From Pseudomonadota bacterium (GTDB lineage Bacteria > Pseudomonadota > Alphaproteobacteria > Rhizobiales > Xanthobacteraceae), in assembly GCA_023449855.1 (NCBI GenBank), contig JAEXHR010000131.1:1-49491 (forward strand): a DNA stretch of 49,491 nucleotides, given 5' to 3'. Shown piece by piece: positions 7,630 to 14,912 of the stretch. The first letter of the stretch is position 1, and each line of letters begins with the position of its first letter. Made by a program: the position numbers and the translations under genes. The notes under the pieces are model-generated. The model was given only the letters and a program-made list of their open reading frames with translations. It did not search any database and was not told where the DNA came from.

Positions 7630-8865
7630 TTATTCCGGGGCGGTCACGTCGGCATTAATGATGTCGCCATACAATTCCCACTTCTCGCCCTTGAAGCGCA
7701 TCATGCGCAGCTGTGCGATCGGGGCGTAGTCAGTGGCCGAGGTTGTGATGGTGATGCCCGGCAGCAGCGTGTCCGGTGCGAAGTCCTTCAGGCTCGCCGC
7801 CTGTTTCATCACGTTCTCGCGGGTCAGGTTGTCGCCGGCCATTTCCAGCACCTTCACCATGGTCTGCGCGGCGCCGTAGCCGAACACGAGGCTGTTGTCG
7901 GTGCGGTCGGCGCCCGGCATATACTTGTCGATGAAGGCCGACCACTTCTTCATGCCTGGATCGTCCTTCCACTGCGGGTCGGCGCCGTCCTTGCGATAGT
8001 CGGCCGACAGCACGCCCTGCGCATTGTCGAAGCCTGCGGGCTGCATCACCGCGCCGACCGAGACGCTGACATTGGTGACGATCTGCAGCGGCTTCCAGCC
8101 GAGTTCGCCGATCTTCTTGATGCCCTGTGCGGCGAATTTCGGCGTGACGAAATGCACGACCACGTCGGGATTGAGGGACTTGATCTTCACAATATGGGAA
8201 TCGATGGTCGGCTCGGAGATTTCATAGCTCTCCTCGACCACCAGCATCGACGCCGCCTTGGCGCCCAGCGCTTCCTTGAATGCCTTCTGATAGTCCTTGC
8301 CGAAATCGTCGTTCTGATAGATCACCGCGACTTTGGCGTCCGGCTTTTCCTTCATCAGATATTTGGCATAAATCTGCGCCTCGACGGCGTAGCTCGGCTG
8401 CCAGCCCATGGTCCATGGGAAGTGCTTTGGATCGTTCCACTTGCTGGCGCCGGTGGCGACAAACAGCTGCGGCACCTTCCTGGCGTTCATGTATTTCTGA
8501 AAAGCCGTGTTCGACGGCGTGCCAAGCGAATTGAAAATCAGCAGGGCTTCGTCGGATTCGACCAGCTTGCGCGCCTGCTCGACGGCCTTCGGCGGAGAGT
8601 AGGCGTCGTCATAGGTGATGAAGTTGATCTTGCGGCCGTTCACGCCGCCATTGTCATTGACCATCTTGAAGTAAGCGGCCTCGGTCTTGCCGATCAGTCC
8701 ATAGGACGAGGCAGGGCCGCTATACGGCATGATGTTGCCGATCTTGATTTCGGTATCGGTGGCGCCAGTGTCGTATTTTTTCTGGGCGAAGGCGCTGCCT
8801 GAGGCGGCAACGCTGAGGGTCGCGGCGATGGACAGTGCCATGGCGCGCGAACGGATCGACGGCAT
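7630..8865 (-). CDS. Periplasmic substrate-binding protein, array member 4
   Basis: A 411-residue LivJ-like paralogue. I use the ATG giving MPSIRSRAMALSIAATL, which follows GGGAG by 7 bases and yields a clean signal peptide cut at about residue 27 (SGSAFA|QKKYD); an ATG at 8925 would add 20 charged residues ahead of it. Cleft segments read FNSLGTPSNTA, WTMGWQPSYAVEA and NVSVSVG. PSYAVEA is unique here: smaller side chains replace the Gln-Ser or Arg-Ala of the other members, which fits a bulkier or more hydrophobic ligand (inference). It is the nearest relative of member 3. It has its own terminator and a diverged copy of the shared leader upstream. Confidence 0.88.
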   Translation of the reverse strand: MPSIRSRAMALSIAATLSVAASGSAFAQKKYDTGATDTEIKIGNIMPYSGPASSYGLIGKTEAAYFKMVNDNGGVNGRKINFITYDDAYSPPKAVEQARKLVESDEALLIFNSLGTPSNTAFQKYMNARKVPQLFVATGASKWNDPKHFPWTMGWQPSYAVEAQIYAKYLMKEKPDAKVAVIYQNDDFGKDYQKAFKEALGAKAASMLVVEESYEISEPTIDSHIVKIKSLNPDVVVHFVTPKFAAQGIKKIGELGWKPLQIVTNVSVSVGAVMQPAGFDNAQGVLSADYRKDGADPQWKDDPGMKKWSAFIDKYMPGADRTDNSLVFGYGAAQTMVKVLEMAGDNLTRENVMKQAASLKDFAPDTLLPGITITTSATDYAPIAQLRMMRFKGEKWELYGDIINADVTAPE

Positions 8866-8944
8866 TTCTAACTCCCGATTTCTATTGTTCTTACGGGCCT
8901 TTATGGCTCCGACCGGATTGAACACCGTTCGCGCTTGTGCGGCA

Positions 8945-8979
8945 ACAAAAAGCCCTGCGCGAGAGTGGCGCGCGGGGCT
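8945..8979 (-). terminator. Intrinsic terminator after binding protein 5
   Basis: An 11-bp stem with one G-U pair, AGCCCTGCGCG (8951-8961) with CGCGCGGGGCT (8969-8979), is followed on the minus strand by a run of T (TTTTTGTTG). It lies 40 bases after the stop of binding protein 5. Confidence 0.88.
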
Positions 8980-9018
8980 TCTTTATTAGGCACGGTAAAT
9001 GCCGCGCGGCGGCAAATG

Positions 9019-10245
9019 TCAGCGTTCGATCTCACCTGAAATCACCGGCCCGAACAGTTCCCATTTCTCGCCGCCGAAGCGCATCATTTGCAACTGCTCG
9101 ATGGGATAGTGATCGTTCGCCGAGGTGTTGAGCGTCACGCCCGGCACCACGATATCCGGGGTGAAGTCCTTGAGGCTTGCGGCCTGTTTCATCACATTGG
9201 CACGTGTGAGATCGTCGCCGGCCTGCTTCAACACCTGCACCATGGCCTGCGCGACGCCATAGCCATAGACGACGGAAATGTCGCTGCGGCTGTAATCGGG
9301 GGCATATTTGGCGAGGAAAGCTGCGAAGCGCTTCATACCCTCGTCGTTGTCCCATTGCGGATCCGATCCGTCCTTGGCGTAATAGGCCGACAGGATGCCA
9401 CGCGAGATGCCGAGACCCGCGGGCTTCAGCACCGAGCCGACCGAGGCGCTCGCATAGCCCTGAATGTAAAGCGGCTTCCACTCCATCGCGGCGACCTTGC
9501 GGATCGCCTGTACCGCCGGTTTCGGCGTGGCCACGCTGATGAACACGTCGGCGCCGGACGCTTTCAGATTGATGATGCGGCTGTCGATGGTCGGCTCGGT
9601 CACTTCATAGGCTTCGGTCGCGACGATCATCGATGCCTTGTCGCCGAGGCCGTCCTTGAGACCCTTGAGCACGTCCTTGCCGAAATCGTCGTTTTGGTAG
9701 AGGACGGCAATCTTCGCGCCCGGCCTCTCCGTCAGCAGATACTTCGCATAGATGCGCCCTTCGCTTTGATAGGGCGGCTGCCAGGCCATCGTCCATGGAT
9801 AGGCCTTGTGGTCGCCAAACGAGGTGCTGCCGGCGCCGACGAACAGTTGTGGCACCTTGTTCGCGTTCAGATATTTCAGAATCGCGGTATTCGAAGGCGT
9901 TCCGAGTGGATTGAACACCACAAGCACCTCGTCGCTTTCCACCAGCTTGCGCGCCTGCTCGACTGCTTTTGCGGGATTGTAGGCGTCGTCATAGCTGATG
10001 AAATTGATCTTGCGGCCGTTGATGCCGCCTTGATCGTTGATCATGCGAAAATAGGCGGCCTCGATGATTCCCGCGACGCCATAGGCGGAAGCCGGCCCGC
10101 TATAGGGCATGATATTGCCGATCTTGATCTCGGTGTCGGACGCGCCGGGATCGTATCGCTTCTGCGCCGCAGCCGGGCCGGCGAGCAGCAGGGACAGCGC
10201 GGCAATCGGTGCGATCGATACGGGTGACAACAGGCGGAGCGGCAT
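9019..10245 (-). CDS. Periplasmic substrate-binding protein, array member 5 (divergent)
   Basis: A 408-residue LivJ-like protein, the most diverged of the five. The mature N-terminus is QKRYDPGASDTEIKIGN after a signal peptide of about 27 residues (LAGPAAA|Q). The loop that reads GATKWNDPK or GASKWNDPK in members 1-4 is GSTSFGDHK here, the following segment is YPWTMAWQPPYQSEG, and the second-lobe segment is GYASASVGSVLKPAGLGISR instead of NVS(I/V)SVGAVM. All these changes fall in ligand-contacting regions of this fold, so its ligand probably differs most. The ATG at 10245 follows GAGGATG; an ATG at 10326 would fuse 27 poor residues to the signal peptide. It lies just after the livM terminator. 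Confidence 0.87.
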   Translation of the reverse strand: MPLRLLSPVSIAPIAALSLLLAGPAAAQKRYDPGASDTEIKIGNIMPYSGPASAYGVAGIIEAAYFRMINDQGGINGRKINFISYDDAYNPAKAVEQARKLVESDEVLVVFNPLGTPSNTAILKYLNANKVPQLFVGAGSTSFGDHKAYPWTMAWQPPYQSEGRIYAKYLLTERPGAKIAVLYQNDDFGKDVLKGLKDGLGDKASMIVATEAYEVTEPTIDSRIINLKASGADVFISVATPKPAVQAIRKVAAMEWKPLYIQGYASASVGSVLKPAGLGISRGILSAYYAKDGSDPQWDNDEGMKRFAAFLAKYAPDYSRSDISVVYGYGVAQAMVQVLKQAGDDLTRANVMKQAASLKDFTPDIVVPGVTLNTSANDHYPIEQLQMMRFGGEKWELFGPVISGEIER

Positions 10246-10292
10246 CCGGACATCCTCGCGGGGCGAGGGGGCGCTGACGTCAGCACCCGAAT

Positions 10293-10323
10293 GAAAAACC
10301 CCTCGCGACGCGGTCGCGAGGGG
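10293..10323 (-). terminator. Intrinsic terminator after livM
   Basis: Perfect 11-bp stem, CCCCTCGCGAC (10299-10309) with GTCGCGAGGGG (10313-10323), loop GCG, followed on the minus strand by TTTTTCAT. It closes the iclR-livGFHM unit and separates it from the binding-protein array. Confidence 0.92.
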
Positions 10324-10353
10324 CACTCACTGTGTGGCAGAAAGATGGTGGCG

Positions 10354-11382
10354 TCAGCCCCGCCGCATCTTGCTGAACATGGCCTGTATACCGAAGGCCA
10401 GCTGGCGCGCGCCATTCGGCAGCAGGAAGATGATGAAGATCAGGATCACGCCGAACACGGCACCCGACAGGCCCTTCGACACATGTTCGGCGATGTTCGG
10501 CACGAACACGATGAACAGCGCGCCCGCGAGCGAGCCGGGGAGCCAGCCGACGCCGCCGACCACCATTCCCAGGAACAATGCGATGGCGAGCTGGATGGTA
10601 TAGCCATCCGGCGCCACGAACTGCACGGCGATGGCGCCGAGCCCACCGGCGATGCCGGTGATGCCAGCGGAGACGCCGAAGGCGAGGGTCTTGTAGAGCG
10701 CCACGTCCACACCCATCGCCGAGGCGGCGATCTCGTTGTCGCGGATCGACATCATGGCGCGGCCGGAACGCGACCTCAGCAGATTGACCGACAGCATGTA
10801 GATGACGATCGCCACCACGAGGGTGAAGAAGTACAGCCACATGTCCTGCGACACCTTCAGCCCCATGGAGGCGAAGATCTCCGGCGCGTCCGGCTTGGTG
10901 ACGACGAGGCCTTGCACGCCGCCGGTCCAGTGCTCGAACACGCCGAGCTTCAGCAGTTGCGGCATCGCCACGGCCAGAGCAAAGGTCGCCAGAGCGAGAT
11001 AGATGCCGGACAGCCGCAGCGCCGGGAGGCCGAACAGGAAGCCGGCGATGAAGCAGACAAGACCGGCGAAGGGCAGCGTCAGCGCATAGTTCATCCCGGC
11101 ATGTTCGATCAGGATCGCCGAGGTATAGGCGCCGAGCGCGTAGAACGCGCTCTGGCCGAGTGAGAACTGGCCGCTGGCACCCGTCAGGATGTTCAGCGCC
11201 AACACCGCGATCGCGTAGATCAGAACCATCGTCATCTGGAAGATGATGAAGTTCTTTACGAAGAACGGCGTGATCGCGAGTAATGCGAGCAGCACCAGCG
11301 AGGCGGCGGGCCCGAGCGACATCGCCTTTTTGGGAACGGCAGCGACCACCGGAGCAGCGGAGACTTCTTGCACGGTGCTCAT
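10354..11382 (-). CDS. livM: LivM-type ABC transporter permease
   Basis: A 342-residue integral membrane permease. It has the LivM core ALNILTGASGQFSLGQSAF near residue 58, GLPALRLSGIYLALATFA, and the cytoplasmic coupling loop RSGRAMMSIRDNEIAASAMG. The open frame runs upstream well into livH, but that extension is only livH read out of frame; the true start is the ATG at 11382, two bases after the livH stop. A short N-terminal tail precedes the first helix. The C-terminus ends FGIQAMFSKMRRG. With LivH it should form the channel shared by the five downstream binding proteins. Confidence 0.9.
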   Translation of the reverse strand: MSTVQEVSAAPVVAAVPKKAMSLGPAASLVLLALLAITPFFVKNFIIFQMTMVLIYAIAVLALNILTGASGQFSLGQSAFYALGAYTSAILIEHAGMNYALTLPFAGLVCFIAGFLFGLPALRLSGIYLALATFALAVAMPQLLKLGVFEHWTGGVQGLVVTKPDAPEIFASMGLKVSQDMWLYFFTLVVAIVIYMLSVNLLRSRSGRAMMSIRDNEIAASAMGVDVALYKTLAFGVSAGITGIAGGLGAIAVQFVAPDGYTIQLAIALFLGMVVGGVGWLPGSLAGALFIVFVPNIAEHVSKGLSGAVFGVILIFIIFLLPNGARQLAFGIQAMFSKMRRG

Positions 11383-11384
11383 GA

Positions 11385-12263
11385 TCAGACTCGCTTGACG
11401 ATGGTGCGGCCGAACAGGCCATGGGGTTTGACGACCAGCACGGTGATGATCAGCGCCAGCGCGATGGGCAGCTTGAGTTCGTTGCCGACACCCGGAATGT
11501 AGGTGCCGACGAGGTTCTCGAAGACGCCGACCAGGAAGCCGCCGATCACCGCGCCGAGCGGGCTCGACAGGCCACCGACAACTGCGGCCGCGAAGCCGTA
11601 GATCAGCACGCCGCCCATCATGTTGGGCTCGAGGAACACCACCGGGGCGATCAGCATGCCGGCGATCGAGCCGATCGCCGCTGCCATGCCCCAGCCGAGT
11701 GCGATCATCCACGACGTGTTGATGCCGACGAGGCGGGCCGATTCAGGCATCACGGCTGCTGCGCGCATCGCCAGACCCACGCGGGTGTAGCGGAAGAACA
11801 GGAACAGCAGGATCAGCAGCACCAGCGTGACGCCGATCATGCCGGCCTGGTGGGTCGAGATCAGCTGGCTGCCAAGGAACGGAGCCGAGCCGAATGGCGA
11901 CGGGAACTGCTTGATGGTGAAGTCCCAGGTCAGGCCAGCGACGCTGTTGACGATGGCGAATAGCGCGATGAAGCCGGCGACATGTGTCAGTACCGGCGCC
12001 TTGGCGAGCGGCTTGAACAGAGCACGCTCGATGACGACACCGCCGACGAACGAGAAGATCAGCACCAGTACGAAGGCGATCCAGTAGGGCGTGCCCCACT
12101 GCATCAATTGCCAGGCGATGAAGGTCGAGAACATCGCCATTTCGCCCTGCGCGAAGTTCAGATGGTCGATGGCCTGGTAGATCATCACCACTGCGAGCGC
12201 CATACAGGCATAAATCGCGCCGGTGGCGATGCCAGCCAGGACTTGATTGGTAAACAGCTCCAT
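11385..12263 (-). CDS. livH: LivH-type ABC transporter permease
   Basis: A 292-residue permease of normal family length. It has the hallmark N-terminus MELFTNQVLAGIATGAIYA, the HLNFAQGEMAMFSTF segment, the cytoplasmic loop RYTRVGLAMRAAAVMPESAR, and GGLSSPLGAVIGGFLVG near the C-terminus. The ATG at 12263 is 9 bases after the livF stop and is preceded by GGGGAA. It sits between livF and livM in the order G-F-H-M, all closely spaced, so one transcript is expected. Confidence 0.92.
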   Translation of the reverse strand: MELFTNQVLAGIATGAIYACMALAVVMIYQAIDHLNFAQGEMAMFSTFIAWQLMQWGTPYWIAFVLVLIFSFVGGVVIERALFKPLAKAPVLTHVAGFIALFAIVNSVAGLTWDFTIKQFPSPFGSAPFLGSQLISTHQAGMIGVTLVLLILLFLFFRYTRVGLAMRAAAVMPESARLVGINTSWMIALGWGMAAAIGSIAGMLIAPVVFLEPNMMGGVLIYGFAAAVVGGLSSPLGAVIGGFLVGVFENLVGTYIPGVGNELKLPIALALIITVLVVKPHGLFGRTIVKRV

Positions 12264-12272
12264 GGCTTCCCC

Positions 12273-12986
12273 TCAATATCCCAGATAGGATTTACGGACA
12301 TCTTCGTTGTTCGCGATCTCGTCGGCAGTGCCGGACATCACGATGCGTCCTGTTTCGATCACATAGGCCTTGTCGGCGAGTTCGAGCGCGAGCTGTGCGT
12401 TCTGTTCGACGACCAGGATCGAGACCTTGTCCTCGCGGTTGATCTTGCCGAGGATCTTGAACAGATCCCGCACGATCAGCGGCGCGAGGCCGAAGGAGGG
12501 CTCGTCCAGCAGCATCAGGCGGGGTCGCAGCATCAGCGCGCGGGCCACCGCGAGCATCTGCTGTTCGCCGCCGGACAATGTGCCGGCCTGCTGGGTATGG
12601 CGTTGCTTGAGCACAGGGAAGTGGTCGTACATGCGCTCGATATCGCTATCGATCGCCTTGGTGTCCTTTCGGCTGATGGCGCCGAGCTGCAGGTTCTCCT
12701 CCACCGTCATGGTGGTGAAGGTGCCGCGGCCTTGCGGCACATGGGCGATACCGAGGCGCACGATGCTCTCGGTCGATTTGTTGTCCAGCTTCTTGCCTTC
12801 GAACTCGATCGAGCCGGTGGAGCGCACCATGTTGCAGATCGCCCGCAGCGTGGTGGTCTTGCCGGCGCCATTGGCGCCAAGGAGCGTGGTGAGACTGCCT
12901 TCCTTGAGGTCGAATTCAAGGCCGTGCAGCGCCTGGACCTGGCCGTAATAGGCGCGCAGGTCCTTCACATGGAGCATCGCGGTCAT
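12273..12986 (-). CDS. livF: LivF-type ABC transporter ATPase
   Basis: A 237-residue cytoplasmic ATPase. Motifs in order are Walker A GANGAGKTT (about 38-46), the signature LSGGEQQ (about 139), Walker B LMLLDEP (about 158-164) and a downstream VEQNAQLAL segment with the switch region. VEQNA is typical of the LivF branch, in contrast to VEHHM in the partner LivG. Its ATG overlaps the livG stop as ATGA at 12983-12986, so translation is probably coupled; a second ATG at 12977 is a less likely start. Confidence 0.94.
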   Translation of the reverse strand: MTAMLHVKDLRAYYGQVQALHGLEFDLKEGSLTTLLGANGAGKTTTLRAICNMVRSTGSIEFEGKKLDNKSTESIVRLGIAHVPQGRGTFTTMTVEENLQLGAISRKDTKAIDSDIERMYDHFPVLKQRHTQQAGTLSGGEQQMLAVARALMLRPRLMLLDEPSFGLAPLIVRDLFKILGKINREDKVSILVVEQNAQLALELADKAYVIETGRIVMSGTADEIANNEDVRKSYLGY

Positions 12987-13810
12987 GAATCCTTGTCCCC
13001 CAGATAGGCCTTGATGACAGCCGGGTCTTTCTGGACGGCAGCCGGTGTGCCTTCCGCGAGCTTCTTGCCGAAGTTCAGTGCGACCACATGGTCGGCGATC
13101 GACATCACGAGGCCCATGTGATGTTCGACCAGCAGCACGGTGACGTCGCGCTCGTCACGAATGCGCCGGATCAGGTCGCCGAGGACGTAGACTTCCTCGT
13201 GATTGAGACCGCCGGCGGGCTCGTCCAGCAGCAGGATCTTCGGCTCGGCTGCGAGAGCGCGCGCGAGCTCGACCCGCTTCTGGGTGCCGAAGGGCAGACC
13301 GCTGACGACAGTGTCGGCGACGTCGTGCAGGTTGAGATAGCCGAGGATGTCGTTGACGTCCTTGTTGATCGCCGCTTCACCCGCGCGGACCCATGGCAGT
13401 TTCAGGCTGTCGCTGATGATGTCGCTGTTTGTGCGGGCGTGCTTGCCGACGCGGACATTGTCGCGAACAGTGAGGTTGGGAAACAGAGCCACGTTCTGGA
13501 AGGTGCGGCCGATGCCGATCTCGGAGATCTTGTGGGCAGGCCGGGTCAGGATCGACTGGCCTTCCATCAGGATGTCGCCCTTGCTCGGCTGATAGAGCCG
13601 GCTGAGGCAGTTGAACAGCGTCGTCTTGCCAGCGCCGTTCGGTCCGATCAGGCCGAGGATGTGACCCTTCTGCATGTCGAATGTAATGCCATTCAACGCA
13701 ATGATACCGCCGAACACGACGCTGACGTCGCGAACCTGCAGCAGCGGAGCGCCTGACACAGCGGGCGCGCGCCGGTCATTCGCACTCGATGCGAATTGCG
13801 CCTGGGTCAT
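12983..13810 (-). CDS. livG: LivG-type ABC transporter ATPase
   Basis: A 275-residue cytoplasmic ATPase. Walker A is GPNGAGKTT (about 56-64), followed by IGRTFQNVALFPNLTVRDNV, which contains the Q-loop. There is no canonical LSGGQ; the equivalent region reads VSGLPFGTQKRVELARAL, as is normal in LivG proteins. Walker B is ILLLDEPAGGLNHEE and the switch region is VEHHMGLVMSIADHV. A roughly 20-residue N-terminal tail (MTQAQFASSANDRRAPAVSG) precedes the conserved start. An AAGGA site lies upstream of the ATG. The gene begins 27 bases after iclR and overlaps livF. Confidence 0.94.
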   Translation of the reverse strand: MTQAQFASSANDRRAPAVSGAPLLQVRDVSVVFGGIIALNGITFDMQKGHILGLIGPNGAGKTTLFNCLSRLYQPSKGDILMEGQSILTRPAHKISEIGIGRTFQNVALFPNLTVRDNVRVGKHARTNSDIISDSLKLPWVRAGEAAINKDVNDILGYLNLHDVADTVVSGLPFGTQKRVELARALAAEPKILLLDEPAGGLNHEEVYVLGDLIRRIRDERDVTVLLVEHHMGLVMSIADHVVALNFGKKLAEGTPAAVQKDPAVIKAYLGDKDS

Positions 13811-13837
13811 GTGTAGTGTCCTTCGCGACGGCGAAGG

Positions 13838-14707
13838 CTATCCGAGCCCTTCAACAACACGAGCAACTTTCCCTCCTGATTTATTTTTCTTTGGTTCTGT
13901 TTTTTTTGTTGGCGGCGCTGCCAGTCCCCCGAGCGCCGCTTCGATGTTCCTTACCATCGACAGCAAACGAGGTCCAATATCGTTCAGCAAGCGGTCTTCC
14001 GTGAAACGAAATGCCGGCGCGCCGCAATTGAATGCATACGGGCCAGTGCCGTCATTGAGAGTCAATGCAACGCCGGCGGCATGCACATCGTCCTGCCATT
14101 CACCTGCGGAAATCACGAATCCATATTTGGCGATCATCTCGCCGGCGCGGTCGAGACCATCGCGCATCTTTGCCCAGCGGCTACCATAGTGTTCGCGGAA
14201 CTCGCGCAATAATTGGGCACGCTCTTCCGCAGGCAGCGCCCAGAAATAAGCGCGGCCCATGGCTGTGGTCGCAATCGGAATGCGCGAGCCGACGTCGAGC
14301 TGAACGCCAACCGTCATCGACGAGCGCGATTGCCCGAAATAGATCATGCTGAGGCGGTCGCGCGCGCCCACGGCGCAGGCACCACCGGTCTGCCGCATCA
14401 GTTCGTCGCGAAACGGTTCGGAGAGATGCTTCACGCCCAAATTCGCAAGTGCAGCATACCCCAGGGCCATAGCTGCTGGCGCGAGCTGATACTTCTCAAA
14501 GCGTGGCACGGGCGTAAGGTAGCCAAGCTTTGTCAGCGTGTAGGTGAGACGTGAAATCGTCGGCTTCGGAAGATTGGTGCGTGCCGCGATTTCCTGATTG
14601 CCCAGCAATCCGTCATTCGGCCGGAATGCCCGCAGCACGTCGAGACCGCGCGCGAGAGCCACAACGAAATTGCGATCGGTCGCCGCTGGTTTTCCTGAAC
14701 GCTTCAC
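13838..14707 (-). CDS. IclR-family transcriptional regulator
   Basis: A 289-residue regulator. The N-terminal winged helix spans about residues 15-80 (ALARGLDVLRAFRPNDGLLG, then NQEIAARTNLPKPTISRLTY, the recognition helix). The C-terminal IclR effector domain covers about 95-265 and includes IPIATTAMGRAYFWALP and YGFVISAGEWQDDVHAAGVA. The last 25 residues are a Lys- and Pro-rich tail, PPTKKTEPKKNKSGGK, which is unusual. It is 27 bases upstream of livG on the same strand and divergent from the beta-oxidation operon. It probably controls both by binding the palindrome at 14856-14870, with a dicarboxylate or CoA-linked intermediate as effector (inference). Confidence 0.92.
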   Translation of the reverse strand: MKRSGKPAATDRNFVVALARGLDVLRAFRPNDGLLGNQEIAARTNLPKPTISRLTYTLTKLGYLTPVPRFEKYQLAPAAMALGYAALANLGVKHLSEPFRDELMRQTGGACAVGARDRLSMIYFGQSRSSMTVGVQLDVGSRIPIATTAMGRAYFWALPAEERAQLLREFREHYGSRWAKMRDGLDRAGEMIAKYGFVISAGEWQDDVHAAGVALTLNDGTGPYAFNCGAPAFRFTEDRLLNDIGPRLLSMVRNIEAALGGLAAPPTKKTEPKKNKSGGKVARVVEGLG

Positions 14708-14802
14708 GCTTCCCCGATGATCGTCTCACGTCATCTTGTGCGACGACGCCTTGGTTTTCCCGAGGGTTAGCGCCCAGATTGGTTTTTATCTCGGCGCCCT
14801 CG

Positions 14803-14831
14803 TTGACAAGGGACGCTCTTCAAAATAACCC
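14803..14831 (+). promoter_or_regulatory. Candidate promoter for the pim operon
   Basis: TTGACA at 14803-14808 is a perfect -35 hexamer. At 17-base spacing the -10 position reads TAACCC (14826-14831), a weak match. Transcription from here would start near 14838, upstream of the palindrome at 14856, so a bound repressor could block elongation. Confidence 0.45.
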
Positions 14832-14855
14832 TGCCTGTCAAGATGTGGAATTAAA

Positions 14856-14870
14856 TTTCGCAGTGCGAAA
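14856..14870. promoter_or_regulatory. Perfect 15-bp palindrome, candidate IclR operator
   Basis: TTTCGCAGTGCGAAA is a perfect inverted repeat, 7-bp arms around a single G at 14863. Size and form fit the TTCGC/GCGAA type of IclR-family sites. It lies 43 bases upstream of the pimF GTG and 149 bases upstream of the iclR ATG, in the only divergent gap of the island. I did not find a second perfect copy by eye. Confidence 0.65.
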
Positions 14871-14912
14871 CAAGCAAAAATCCATCAGAAATTCGATCCC
14901 AAGGAGACTGCC

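Noticed and set aside
10354..11712. Extended livM frame of 452 codons
   Set aside because: The first 110 codons are livH read in another frame. The ATG at 11382, two bases after the livH stop, gives a normal LivM.
13790..13804. GATGCGAATTGCGCC near the livG start as a second IclR site
   Set aside because: It lies within the livG coding sequence and the symmetry is poor.
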